From the NCBI RefSeq assembly GCF_042432815.1, contig NZ_JBHLWM010000004.1, forward strand, positions 1 through 64,000: DNA of 64,000 nucleotides, in the 5' to 3' direction. Position numbers and translations under genes: made by a program. The DNA is from Rhodopseudomonas telluris (GTDB taxonomy: Bacteria; Pseudomonadota; Alphaproteobacteria; Rhizobiales; Xanthobacteraceae). Shown in pieces: positions 17,376-25,607 of this stretch. Under the pieces are notes generated by a model. That model searched no databases and had not been told where the DNA came from. It was given only the letters and a program-made list of their open reading frames with translations. The stretch's first letter is position 1, and every line of letters begins with the position of its first letter.

Positions 17376-18427
17376 TGCACCCCCATCCGCTGCCGCAGAA
17401 CGGCGATCCGTATCTGCTCGACGTCAACGACCTCGTGGTACATTTCCGTGCCGGGAAGAAGCGGCCGTGGGGCAAGCCGTCTTTCGTCCACGCGGTCGAC
17501 GGCGTCAGCTTCCGCGTCAAGCGCGGCACCACCTTCGGCATCGTCGGCGAGAGCGGCTCGGGCAAATCGACCACCGCGCAGGCGATCATGCGGCTGGTGC
17601 CGTCGACCTCCGGGCAGATCGTGTTTCGCGGCGAAGACATCATGCCGCTGACCGGCGAGCCGCTGCGGCAGGCGCGCAAACATCTGCAGATCGTGTTTCA
17701 GGATCCGTTCTCGGCGCTCGATCCGCGCCGCCGCGCCGGCGACCAGATCCGCGAGCCGCTCGACCTCTTGAACATCGGCACCCGCAGCGAGCGCGACGCG
17801 CGGGTCAAGCAACTGCTCGCCGAAGTCGGCCTTCCGCCCGAGGCGGCCGACCTGTTCCCGCATCAGTTCTCCGGCGGCCAGCGCCAGCGGCTGTGTATCG
17901 CCCGCGCGCTGGCGCCGGAGCCCGAACTGATCGTCTGCGACGAGGCGGTGTCGGCGCTCGACGTCGCCATCCAGGCGCAAATTCTCAATCTCCTGAAGAA
18001 GCTGCAGCGCGAGCGCGGGCTGACCTACATCTTCATCTCGCACGATCTCGGCGTCATTCAGCAGTTCTGCGACGAGATCGCCGTGATGTATCTCGGCAAG
18101 GTGGTGGAACAGGCGCCGGCCTCGACGCTGTTCACCGCGCCGCGCCACCCGTACACGTGGTCGCTGGTGTCGGCCGCAGTGCCGCCGGGCCCGCTCCGCG
18201 ACGAGCTGAAAGCGAAGTACCTGGTGAAGGGCGAGCCGCCGTCGCCGGTCGATCCGCCGCCCGGCTGCCGCTTCGCCGGCCGCTGCCCGTTCGTGATCGA
18301 ACGCTGCCGCGCCGACCTGCCATTCCTCGATGCCACCGGCCCGGAGCACTTCGTCGCCTGCCACCGCAAGGACGAACTCGGCGTCCCGGACTTCACGCCG
18401 CGCGTGGCGAGCGGGCCGATCGGTTAG
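17372..18427 (+). CDS. ABC transporter ATP-binding protein, DppF/OppF type
   Basis: The 351-residue ATPase has Walker A GESGSGKST, signature FSGGQRQRL and Walker B LIVCDEAVSALDV. The Walker B glutamate is retained, although the usual proline after it is an alanine. The C-terminal cysteine cluster CRFAGRCPFVIERC matches the family. GAGGAG at 17358-17363 supports the ATG at 17372, which overlaps the previous stop (ATGA). It completes a canonical five-subunit importer and is the last gene of the operon; a palindromic repeat follows. Confidence 0.93.
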   Translation: MMHPHPLPQNGDPYLLDVNDLVVHFRAGKKRPWGKPSFVHAVDGVSFRVKRGTTFGIVGESGSGKSTTAQAIMRLVPSTSGQIVFRGEDIMPLTGEPLRQARKHLQIVFQDPFSALDPRRRAGDQIREPLDLLNIGTRSERDARVKQLLAEVGLPPEAADLFPHQFSGGQRQRLCIARALAPEPELIVCDEAVSALDVAIQAQILNLLKKLQRERGLTYIFISHDLGVIQQFCDEIAVMYLGKVVEQAPASTLFTAPRHPYTWSLVSAAVPPGPLRDELKAKYLVKGEPPSPVDPPPGCRFAGRCPFVIERCRADLPFLDATGPEHFVACHRKDELGVPDFTPRVASGPIG

Positions 18428-18450
18428 TTGCGACGCTCCCTATAATCATC

Positions 18451-18542
18451 CGTCATGGCCGGGCTCGTCCCGGCCATCCACGTTCCCAGGCAAGGTGCTT
18501 GCCGCAAGACGTGGATGCCCGGGACGAGCCCGGGCATGACGG
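18451..18542. repeat. Family A dispersed palindromic repeat, copy 2
   Basis: This is a complete element: CGTCATGGCCGGG...CCCGGCCATCCACGT, a short spacer, then AAGACGTGGATGCCCGGG...CCCGGGCATGACGG. Each half can form a hairpin and the two halves are mutually complementary through CCACGT/ACGTGG. It sits between the end of the importer operon and the convergent rod-protein gene, where it may also help terminate transcription. Confidence 0.9.
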
Positions 18543-18613
18543 AGTTTGAAACGTGGGTAGTTAGAGACGTCTCCTTGTCGTCCGGAGCACAGGCGCCGCG
18601 ACGAAGGAGCCGA

Positions 18614-19024
18614 TCATACCTTCGCGTCGAGCAGGGCCTTGCTCATGTCCCGGTCGGCTTTGAGCGTCGCGAGGTTGGCGGTGTAGCTGTATTTGGCGAC
18701 CATCTGGCCGATGAGTTCCTGCGCCAGATCGACATTCGGCGCCGCCACCAGGCCGTCCGCATTGGCGAAGGATGCCTGCGGGTCGGAGACCGGGACGGTG
18801 GCGGGGGAACTGGCCGTCACGCTGGTCTGGGTGCCGCCGCCGGGAGTGGCCGTCTGGTTCACCTGTAGGGGCTTGTAGGCCTGCTGGGCACCGGCCGGCA
18901 CGGTGCCGTTCGGGCCGGGCAACGCGCCGGTCGATTGCTGATTGGCGACATTGCTGGCCGAGACTTCCAGGCGCCGGGTCGCGGCATTGAGGCCGGACAC
19001 GGCGATCGACGAGATGCTGGACAT
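18614..19024 (-). CDS. Flagellar basal-body rod (FlgC-like) protein, orphan
   Basis: The 136-residue protein starts with ISSIAVSGLNAATRRLEVSA followed by NVANQQSTG, the hallmark N-terminal helix of rod and hook proteins. It ends with a C-terminal helix, including LAQELIGQMVAKYSYTANLA, that matches the Flg_bbr_C domain. Such proteins assemble in the axial rod after flagellar type III export. No other flagellar gene is nearby, so it may be a solitary paralogue rather than the housekeeping FlgC. The start at 19024 gives the family N-terminus; an open frame continues upstream without similarity. Confidence 0.75.
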   Translation of the reverse strand: MSSISSIAVSGLNAATRRLEVSASNVANQQSTGALPGPNGTVPAGAQQAYKPLQVNQTATPGGGTQTSVTASSPATVPVSDPQASFANADGLVAAPNVDLAQELIGQMVAKYSYTANLATLKADRDMSKALLDAKV

Positions 19025-19142
19025 GGCGCGCTCGCAGCGGTGGATGTCCCGGAACCTAACCCCGACAGCCCGGAACGATCCGTTCACCCCGCAGCACGAA
19101 CTCGCCGCATCGGCTTAACCACTCGTTAACGTGATGGCCGCT

Positions 19143-20057
19143 TCACGCGGCTCCGGCCGCAGGTGTCGCGTCGGTCGGGCGAACCGGCCGTCGACGCAGC
19201 TTGCGGCGTGCCCATAGCAGCAGGCCGGTGACGAGCAGGCCCGCCAGCACCACCGAGACGATCACGTTGAGCGTGCCGGAGATCAGCGCCGACCAATTGC
19301 CCTCGTGCAGCAGCCGCGGCCAGTTGCGCGGCATCGGCGCTAAGCCGTCGGCCGTGAACGAGTAGAAGCGCAGCTCGCCGTTCTCATAGATCCGCGCCAT
19401 CATCCGCTGGCCGCGCTGCGCGAGCATCGCCAGATGCGCCAAATCGTGGTCCTGAGCCAGCACGCGGACCGCCTGGGCGAGCGGCAGTGACGGCCGCAGC
19501 GGCGGAGGGGGCGGGCCGGTCAGCGTCCAGCCGAACGCCATGAACAGGCCGGTGATCGGGCTGAGCAGCAGCAGCGGCAGCGTGAACCATGCCGCGCCCT
19601 TGTGCCAGCCGGCGAGGCTGTTGCGCAGCCGCGGCAGGCCCATCAGGATGCCGATCACCATGATCACCACCATGGCGATGGTCGAGCCGATCACCAGCCA
19701 GTCGTAGCCGAGCAGATGCTCGTGGGTGCGCCGCGCCCACAGCAGCAGGTCGCCGAGCCGGTCGGATGCCGCCGCCGCCTCGCCGCTGGCGAGATCGATC
19801 GTCGGCGCATCGACGCCGAGTAGCCGCATCTGCTGACCACTGGCGTTGATGCTCAGTCCGCGTGCCTGGCCGGCCGGATCGTAGCGCTGCAGCAGCCCGA
19901 CCATGCGGTCGGCGTCGACCATGCCGGCCGGCAGTCCGCGGCTTTGAATGATCGGCTCGGCGGACAGGATCAGGCCAGTCAAGATCAGGGCGATCAGCGG
20001 CAGCGCGAACACGAACGTGGTCCAGCGATGCAGCTTGAGAAGCAGAACATTGTTCAT
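19143..20057 (-). CDS. PepSY-associated membrane protein
   Basis: The 304-residue protein has an N-terminal KLHRWTTFVFALPLIALILTG helix with the histidine typical of PepSY_TM proteins. It has three further hydrophobic segments and two periplasmic loops, and ends in an arginine-rich tail after VVLAGLLVTGLLLWARR. These proteins often accompany TonB receptors and are suspected of ferric-reductase or peptidase-inhibitor-like roles. No receptor is adjacent here. A second member of the family is at 42988-44433. An upstream extension of the frame to 20288 reads as non-membrane sequence and was excluded. Confidence 0.75.
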   Translation of the reverse strand: MNNVLLLKLHRWTTFVFALPLIALILTGLILSAEPIIQSRGLPAGMVDADRMVGLLQRYDPAGQARGLSINASGQQMRLLGVDAPTIDLASGEAAAASDRLGDLLLWARRTHEHLLGYDWLVIGSTIAMVVIMVIGILMGLPRLRNSLAGWHKGAAWFTLPLLLLSPITGLFMAFGWTLTGPPPPPLRPSLPLAQAVRVLAQDHDLAHLAMLAQRGQRMMARIYENGELRFYSFTADGLAPMPRNWPRLLHEGNWSALISGTLNVIVSVVLAGLLVTGLLLWARRKLRRRPVRPTDATPAAGAA

Positions 20058-20651
20058 TGAAATATCCAGTCGGAGCGTCGTCCGCGTGTCGGGCCGGCCG
20101 CGGCACGGCCAGCCGGGAGAGCGGGACCCGACCCGCCATATCTCGACCTTCCGCTTGCTTAGACCTGCCAAGCTGTCGGTCGCATGACAAGCCGGCGCGT
20201 AACGGTCTCGCGAGAGTACATCAAACGCCCGGTTTGATCCGTGGCGAATCACAAACGACTGTTCGGCGCCGTCGGAGCGGATCTCCAATTGGCCGAACTA
20301 CACTTTGTCCGGGATGTGCCGGACGAGCTCCAGTCAACTAAGTGCCGTCCTCCATTCAGTTCCGTGAACTCGTTTTAGTATGATTGATTGCCCACGGGGC
20401 GGCTTGGCTTCATGCCGCGCTGCGGTGAAATTCCGCGTTTCTTCAGATCAATACGCATCGGTATCGGCTCGCTCACTGGGGCGGCTGGAGCAAAGTCAGT
20501 GCGAGGTTTGCGATCAATTCATGAACCGCGAACCGTCTTCGTTGGTCCGGCATTTAGTCTGACTAAACTTGTGCCTGTTGAATTTTCCACGTGTTGCTAC
20601 GATGCTTCGGTAAGACCGGTATCGTGCAAACCAAATTGGTATGGAGGTAGT
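20058..20651. other. Intergenic region without a recognised gene (594 bp)
   Basis: This region separates two divergently transcribed genes and is less GC-rich than its surroundings from about 20340 on. A small perfect inverted repeat, AGTTC-CGT-GAACT, lies at 20358-20370. Open frames continue through it on both strands, but their codon use is unlike the neighbours. Promoters for both flanking genes presumably lie here; none can be pinned down. Confidence 0.5.
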
Positions 20652-20996
20652 ATGCGCTCCTCAACGATGATCCTGCTCGGCTCCGTTGCCCTTGTTGCTG
20701 CACTCGCGGTCAACGACCGCATCGGCGGTCCGCGCGCCGTGCTGATCGAGCCCGCCGTTGCGGCGACGCCGGTGGCACCGCCGCCGCCCCCTGCGTTCCG
20801 AACCGTGACGTCGTCGTCGTGCTCGGCGAACGGTTGCCCGACCACCTGCGAAGCCGATGAGGCGCTGATCTCGGCGATCTGCATCGGCTCGACGGGCGCG
20901 AAGTTCAGCGAAAGTCTTCTGGTGGAGAACGGGCAGATCACGGCAAGCTGTGGCCCGTCTTCGACCGCCATCGTGGTGTCCTGCGCCCGCAAATAA
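20652..20996 (+). CDS. Small exported cysteine-containing protein, unknown function
   Basis: I do not recognise this 114-residue protein. It starts with a signal-peptide or anchor helix, MRSSTMILLGSVALVAALAV, followed by a proline-rich linker (PVAPPPPPAF). A compact C-terminal part contains six cysteines: SSCSANGCPTTCEADEALIS is followed by ICIGSTG, SCGP and SCARK. The even cysteine number in an exported protein suggests disulphides. GGAGG at 20643-20647 stands four bases before the ATG, so the start is secure although a longer frame exists upstream. Confidence 0.65.
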   Translation: MRSSTMILLGSVALVAALAVNDRIGGPRAVLIEPAVAATPVAPPPPPAFRTVTSSSCSANGCPTTCEADEALISAICIGSTGAKFSESLLVENGQITASCGPSSTAIVVSCARK

Positions 20997-21077
20997 GCGC
21001 CGCCGGCACGTCTCATCGAGGGCTGCGCGGCCGGCTGTCCGGCGGCGGAGCCCTCTGCAGTATCAAGGGTCAAACCG

Positions 21078-21482
21078 ATGCAAAAATGGTTCGTCGCACT
21101 TGCCGTCGCAGTGCTGATCGTCATCGGCTTCGCCGCCGGACCGATGTCCGTCGTCGTCGCCTTCCTGTCGTTCTGGGTCACGCTGTATCTGGTGTGGGCC
21201 TATGAGCTCGGCTTCAAGGATACCTGGGCACGCTACGGCCTGCATCGCGTCAAGCCGCCGTTCTGGGCGGAGGAAAACAAGGCTTGGTTTCTGCCGATCT
21301 TCGACGACCGGCTGAAGGTCCTGAAGGCTGCCGCGGTGGCGCTGCTGATCGTGGCGTTCAGCCTGATGCTGCCGGTGTCGGTGGTTCGGATCGCCACGCT
21401 GATCGTGCTGGCCTGGTACGTCAGCGAAATCTACCGCGCCCAGAAGACGACCGATCAGCTCGACCGGGCGCGCTTCAACTGA
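21078..21482 (+). CDS. Small integral membrane protein, unknown function
   Basis: The 134-residue protein has two N-terminal hydrophobic segments (WFVALAVAVLIVIGFAAG and VVVAFLSFWVTLYLVWAY). A soluble middle contains RVKPPFWAEENKAWFLPIFD, and two more helices follow near residues 85-120. No family was recognised. It is preceded by an 81-bp gap after the small exported protein and followed by the phasin gene, all in the same direction. Confidence 0.6.
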   Translation: MQKWFVALAVAVLIVIGFAAGPMSVVVAFLSFWVTLYLVWAYELGFKDTWARYGLHRVKPPFWAEENKAWFLPIFDDRLKVLKAAAVALLIVAFSLMLPVSVVRIATLIVLAWYVSEIYRAQKTTDQLDRARFN

Positions 21483-21601
21483 CGGCTGCCGGCTGGTCGA
21501 TCTGCTGATTAGCCATCTTGGCAAATCGCCTCCGCCGCCGCTGGACGGCGGCGGCGATTTGAACATCAATATGCAAAGCGCCGAGTCTGGAGGAGATTGC
21601 G

Positions 21602-21943
21602 ATGGCAGATACCAAATCGTCCGATGTCATTCTCAACATGATGTCGAAGAATCTCGAGCAGGCGCGCGGCGCGATGAACAACTATTTGCAGTTCATCGAA
21701 AAGAGCCTGTCGGTGACGCCGGTCGGCAGCAGCAGCCAGGCCAACGCGCTGAAGAGCTATGTCGAGCGCAACGTCGAGGCGACTTTCGACTTCTCTCAGC
21801 AATTGCTGCACGCCAAGGATTTCCAGGACGTCGTGCGGATCCAGACCGAATTTTTGCAGACGCAGTTTCGGGTGCTCACCGATCAGGCCAAGGACGTGGT
21901 CGAGATGACCAAGCCGACCGTGATCGTTCCGGGCGATGGTTAG
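21602..21943 (+). CDS. Phasin family protein
   Basis: The 113-residue, mostly helical protein is of the phasin_2 type. Phasins coat polyhydroxybutyrate granules, and small phasin-like proteins can also act in stress responses. The amphipathic segments ARGAMNNYLQFIEKSLS and ALKSYVERNVEATFDFSQQL, then QTEFLQTQFRVLTDQAKDV, match the family pattern. GGAGGAGATTGCG precedes the ATG, giving a strong ribosome site. No granule synthase or depolymerase is adjacent. Confidence 0.8.
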   Translation: MADTKSSDVILNMMSKNLEQARGAMNNYLQFIEKSLSVTPVGSSSQANALKSYVERNVEATFDFSQQLLHAKDFQDVVRIQTEFLQTQFRVLTDQAKDVVEMTKPTVIVPGDG

Positions 21944-22085
21944 GTCAGCGCCGAAACGCTGAGGCGGTGTGCGAAGTGGACGGTGCCTGGAAAAGGCCGC
22001 GCCGCAGCAATTTTCGAGCAAGGGAACAAACAGCGCAGCGATGACTTGCTCATCGCCTCGTCAATTTCCGTTCGGAACTCGGTCC

Positions 22086-22304
22086 ATGTTGAAGGTCGTT
22101 GGTTCAATTGTTTGCATGCTTCTGCTGGTCTCCGCCGCTCAGGCGCAATCCGGTCGGCCAGACCCTGGCTGCGGCCGCGACGTGTCGCGCTTCTGCCGCG
22201 CCGTGATGGATCAGGGCGATGGCGTGATCCTGGGGTGTCTGCAGAAGAACCGCGCACGGCTCAGCAAGACCTGCGCCAAGGTCCTGACCGACCACGGCCA
22301 ATAA
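22086..22304 (+). CDS. Small secreted cysteine-rich-repeat protein
   Basis: The 72-residue protein has a signal peptide ending near AAQAQS. It carries one copy of a cysteine-rich repeat of the GLG1 type: CGRDVSRFCRAVMDQGDG followed by ILGCLQKNRARLSKTCAKVL. Four cysteines remain after signal cleavage. The function of bacterial members is unknown. The start at 22086 is chosen because it gives a proper signal peptide; upstream in-frame codons do not. The convergent MFS gene ends three bases after its stop. Confidence 0.7.
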   Translation: MLKVVGSIVCMLLLVSAAQAQSGRPDPGCGRDVSRFCRAVMDQGDGVILGCLQKNRARLSKTCAKVLTDHGQ

Positions 22305-22307
22305 GGC

Positions 22308-23996
22308 TCAGGTCGAGCCGCCGCTGACGCCGGCGACCGGCAGCACTTCGGTCGCGGCCGCGCGATCCGGCGATTCTTCTTTCCACCGCACCGAACCGAA
22401 CGGCCGCTCCAGCATGCGACGGACGCGGATTTCCTCCGGCCCGCGGTGAAATGCCATCGCACGCTGGTGAAGCGCACGGTCATCCTGGGTCGAACGGTTG
22501 CGCTGGCGCAGATAGTCCAGCCAGGTCGGGCAGTGATAGCGCTCGGTCCACACTTCCGGATCGCCGATATCGCGGGCGATCGACCAATCATAAGCGCCGT
22601 TGCGCTGCCGGCTGAGCTGCACCTGCTGCATCACGCCATAAAACGAACGGGCGTCTTCGGCGGCGATCCGGTACTCGATCTCGATCACCACCGGCCCGCT
22701 GCGCGGCGTCACCGCCAGCTTGACCTCCGGATCGGCCAGAAGATCGGCATCGGCGATCTGCGTCCCGACCGATGGCATCCGCAGGAACAGGCCGAGCAGC
22801 GTCGACACCAGCATCGTGGCGGCGGAGATCAGCATCGACAGCTCGACGCCCGCCAGATCGGCGACGTGGCCCCACAGCCAGCTTCCGATCGCGACACCGC
22901 CGGCGATCGAGGCCTGAAAGGCCGCGAGCGATCGCCCCGCCACCCAGCGCGGTGCCGAGAGCTGCACGCCGATATTGAACAGCGCGATCGCCAGCATCCA
23001 CACCGCACCCGCGACCACCAGCGCCGCCGCGGTGAGGATTGCCGAATGGCTGAGCGCGATCGCCGCCAGCGCCACGCCCATGATCAGCGTGCAGGCGCGG
23101 ATTGCGCCTTCGCTGCCGAGCCGCTCGCGCGCGGATCCGACATTGAGCGCGCCGATCACGGCGCCGACGCCGAAAGCGCCGAGCAGGATGCCATAGGTCT
23201 CGGCGCCGCTCTTGAGCACGTCGCGGGCCACCAGCGGCATCAGCGCCAGCACCGAGGAGCCGGCGATGCCGGTAATCAGCGTGCGCGTCAGCACGATCCG
23301 AATCGAGGGCGAATTGGCGATGTAGCGGACGCCGGACACGATCGCGCGGTTGAGACGCTCGGGTGGCAGCCGCGGCGGCTCGCTGACGCGCCGCCACAGG
23401 AACAGCACCAGCAGCAGCGGCAGATACAGCACCGTGTTGGCGGCGAACGCCGCCACCGCACCGGCCGCGGCCACGATGATGCCGCCGACCGCCGGGCCGA
23501 AGCTGCGGGCGATATTGTAGCTGATGCCGTTCAGCGCCACCGCCGCCGGCAGCGCGTCGGGCGGCACCTGTTCGGAAACGGACGCCTGCCAGGCCGGCCC
23601 GAACAGGGCCATGCCGAGGCCGATCACGAAGCAGAAGCCGAGCAGAATTTCCGGCGTCACCAGGCCGAAATGCGCCAGCACCGACAGCGCGACGGCGCCA
23701 GCGAGGCCGAGCGTCAGCGACACCAGCGCGACGCGGCGGCGGTCGTACATGTCGGCGATCGCGCCGGCCGGCATCGCCGCCAGCATGATCGGCAGCATCA
23801 AGGCGGTCTGCACCAGCGCCACCTTGTCGGCCGACGACGTCATCTGCGTCATCGCCCAGGCGGCGCCGACGCCGTTGATCATCAGGCCGAGGTTCGACAG
23901 CAGGCTCGCCAGCCAGATCCGCCGGAACAGCGCATAGCGCAGCGGCGCCGCGACGCCGCCTGCGGAAAAAGCGCCTCCCTTCGACCTGCCCGTCAT
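22308..23996 (-). CDS. MFS transporter (MFS_3 / EntS-like) with C-terminal soluble domain
   Basis: The 562-residue protein has about 12 membrane helices in residues 15-420. These include the loop MYDRRRVALVSL between helices 2 and 3, the MFS signature region. The last ~120 residues are soluble and resemble the dimeric alpha-beta barrel tail seen in several MFS_3 proteins (VVIEIEYRIAAEDARSFYG). Such carriers export siderophores or drugs; the substrate is not evident here. The ATG at 23996 is preferred over 24029 because AAGGGAAGG lies six bases before it on the coding strand, while the upstream one lacks a ribosome site. Confidence 0.85.
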   Translation of the reverse strand: MTGRSKGGAFSAGGVAAPLRYALFRRIWLASLLSNLGLMINGVGAAWAMTQMTSSADKVALVQTALMLPIMLAAMPAGAIADMYDRRRVALVSLTLGLAGAVALSVLAHFGLVTPEILLGFCFVIGLGMALFGPAWQASVSEQVPPDALPAAVALNGISYNIARSFGPAVGGIIVAAAGAVAAFAANTVLYLPLLLVLFLWRRVSEPPRLPPERLNRAIVSGVRYIANSPSIRIVLTRTLITGIAGSSVLALMPLVARDVLKSGAETYGILLGAFGVGAVIGALNVGSARERLGSEGAIRACTLIMGVALAAIALSHSAILTAAALVVAGAVWMLAIALFNIGVQLSAPRWVAGRSLAAFQASIAGGVAIGSWLWGHVADLAGVELSMLISAATMLVSTLLGLFLRMPSVGTQIADADLLADPEVKLAVTPRSGPVVIEIEYRIAAEDARSFYGVMQQVQLSRQRNGAYDWSIARDIGDPEVWTERYHCPTWLDYLRQRNRSTQDDRALHQRAMAFHRGPEEIRVRRMLERPFGSVRWKEESPDRAAATEVLPVAGVSGGST

Positions 23997-24149
23997 CAAA
24001 GCCTTCCCTTCGGGGGTTATCCTCGCCATGCCCGGCGCGGAGCCGGTGCAGTGATGCCTGCGAACCTCCGCGCCTGTCCAGTGCCAAACGGCCGCTTGAA
24101 CCGGGCCAAGCGCCTGCTAGGCTTCGTAAAAATCCGGGGAGAAACGCAT

Positions 24150-25523
24150 TTGCCGACCACCAGGCGGACCATCTTGAAGTCGCTCGGCGCCCTGCCGCTG
24201 CTGATCGGCGTCCCGCCGCTGCGTGCGCTGGCGCAAACCGGGGCCACGCCTGCGGCCGATGCGACCATCCCGCCGATCCTGTTCGTCCACGGCAATGGCG
24301 ATCACGCCGCCCTCTGGATGAGCCAGATCTGGCGCATGGAATCCAATGGCGTTGCCCGCCGGCGGCTGGCGGCGCTGAACTTCACCGATCCGCTCGCGCG
24401 CAACGACGACACCGTGGCCCAGCCGGATCATTCCTCGACCGAGGACCAGCGCCGCGAGCTCGGCATGGCGATCGCGGATCTGAAGCGGCGCACCGGCGCC
24501 GACAAGGTCGCACTGGTCGCCAGCTCGCGCGGCGGCAATGCGGTGCGCAGCTATCTCAAGGCCGGTGGCGCCGGCGATGTCAGCCACGCGGTGCTGTGCG
24601 GCACGCCGAACCACGGCGTCTTCGCCTGGGATGCCGGGCTCGGCAACGAGTTCAACGGCAAGGGACCGTTTTTGCGCGGCCTGAACGAGGGCGACAGCGA
24701 AGTGACGGCCGGCGTCGCGTTTCTGACGCTGCGCAGCAACGGCCAGGACAAGTACGCGCAGCCGGACGGCCGATTTCTCGGCAAGCCGGGTACGCCGACA
24801 GGGATCACCGCGGAGGGGCCGGAGCTGCGCGGCGCCACCAATCTGGTGCTCGGCACGCTCGATCATCGCGAGCTGGCCTTCCACCCGCGCGCCTTCCGCG
24901 AGATCTACAAATTCATTGCCGGCCGCGAGCCGGGCGTGATCGCAATTACGCCCGAGGCGACCGTGCAGCTCAGCGGCCTCGTCACCGCGACGCCCGGCGG
25001 CGTGCCGACCAACCGGCCGGTCGCGGGGGCGCGGGTCGAGGTCTATCGCGTCGCGCCGGACAGCGGCGAGCGGATCGGCGACGCGCTCTATGACGGCCGC
25101 AGCGGACCCGATGGACGCTGGGGGCCGGTCGATACCCAGCCGCCGTGGCCGCTGGAATTCGTGCTGAGTCAGCCCGGCGAACTCACCACCCACATCTATC
25201 GCTCTCCGTTCCCGCGTTCGTCCGACGTCGTGCATCTGCGCGCCGCCAAGCCGGCGGCTGCACCTGCAAGCGATGTCGGCGCAGTGGTGATGCTGTCGCG
25301 GCCGCGCGGTTACTTCGGTCTGCCGCGCGATATCGTGCTGCTCGACGGCAAGCAGCCGACCGATATCAAGCCCGGCGTGCCGACCGACTCGCTCACGACA
25401 GTGGCGATCCCGGCCACCGAGGTCGGCCGCGCGGTGGCTGGCCTGTTCAACGAGGAGCGGATCGTGGCGCGGGCGTGGCCGCTGGCGGAAAATCGCGTCA
25501 CGGTGGCGGAACTGACCGGTTGA
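24150..25523 (+). CDS. Tat-exported alpha/beta hydrolase (lipase/esterase-like)
   Basis: The 457-residue protein begins with a twin-arginine signal (TTRRTILKSLGALPLLIG). A hydrolase core has the oxyanion HGNGDHAA region near residue 50 and a nucleophile elbow, VASSRGGNAV, near 126. That elbow has alanine where GxSxG normally has the first glycine. A LDHRELAFHP segment may supply the catalytic histidine. The last ~190 residues, from about 265 on, look like beta-rich accessory domains. The start is a TTG with GGGGAG eight bases upstream; no ATG fits the signal peptide. Lipase, esterase or polyester hydrolase are all possible. Confidence 0.75.
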   Translation: MPTTRRTILKSLGALPLLIGVPPLRALAQTGATPAADATIPPILFVHGNGDHAALWMSQIWRMESNGVARRRLAALNFTDPLARNDDTVAQPDHSSTEDQRRELGMAIADLKRRTGADKVALVASSRGGNAVRSYLKAGGAGDVSHAVLCGTPNHGVFAWDAGLGNEFNGKGPFLRGLNEGDSEVTAGVAFLTLRSNGQDKYAQPDGRFLGKPGTPTGITAEGPELRGATNLVLGTLDHRELAFHPRAFREIYKFIAGREPGVIAITPEATVQLSGLVTATPGGVPTNRPVAGARVEVYRVAPDSGERIGDALYDGRSGPDGRWGPVDTQPPWPLEFVLSQPGELTTHIYRSPFPRSSDVVHLRAAKPAAAPASDVGAVVMLSRPRGYFGLPRDIVLLDGKQPTDIKPGVPTDSLTTVAIPATEVGRAVAGLFNEERIVARAWPLAENRVTVAELTG

Positions 25524-25607
25524 GGTCGCGAGGCTGCCGGCCTTTCCGGCGCCCGGATTGCATCCTACCTTCAGCCTTGGGGTGGAACCGAACGTCAGGA
25601 GTGCGCC

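Noticed and set aside
20358..20370. AGTTC-CGT-GAACT as an operator
   Set aside because: The arms are only five bases and there is no linked regulator; such repeats occur by chance.
22446..24149. A plus-strand open frame continuous with the Tat-exported hydrolase
   Set aside because: It is opposite the MFS transporter gene and lacks membrane or domain features; the hydrolase has its own signal peptide and ribosome site at 24150.
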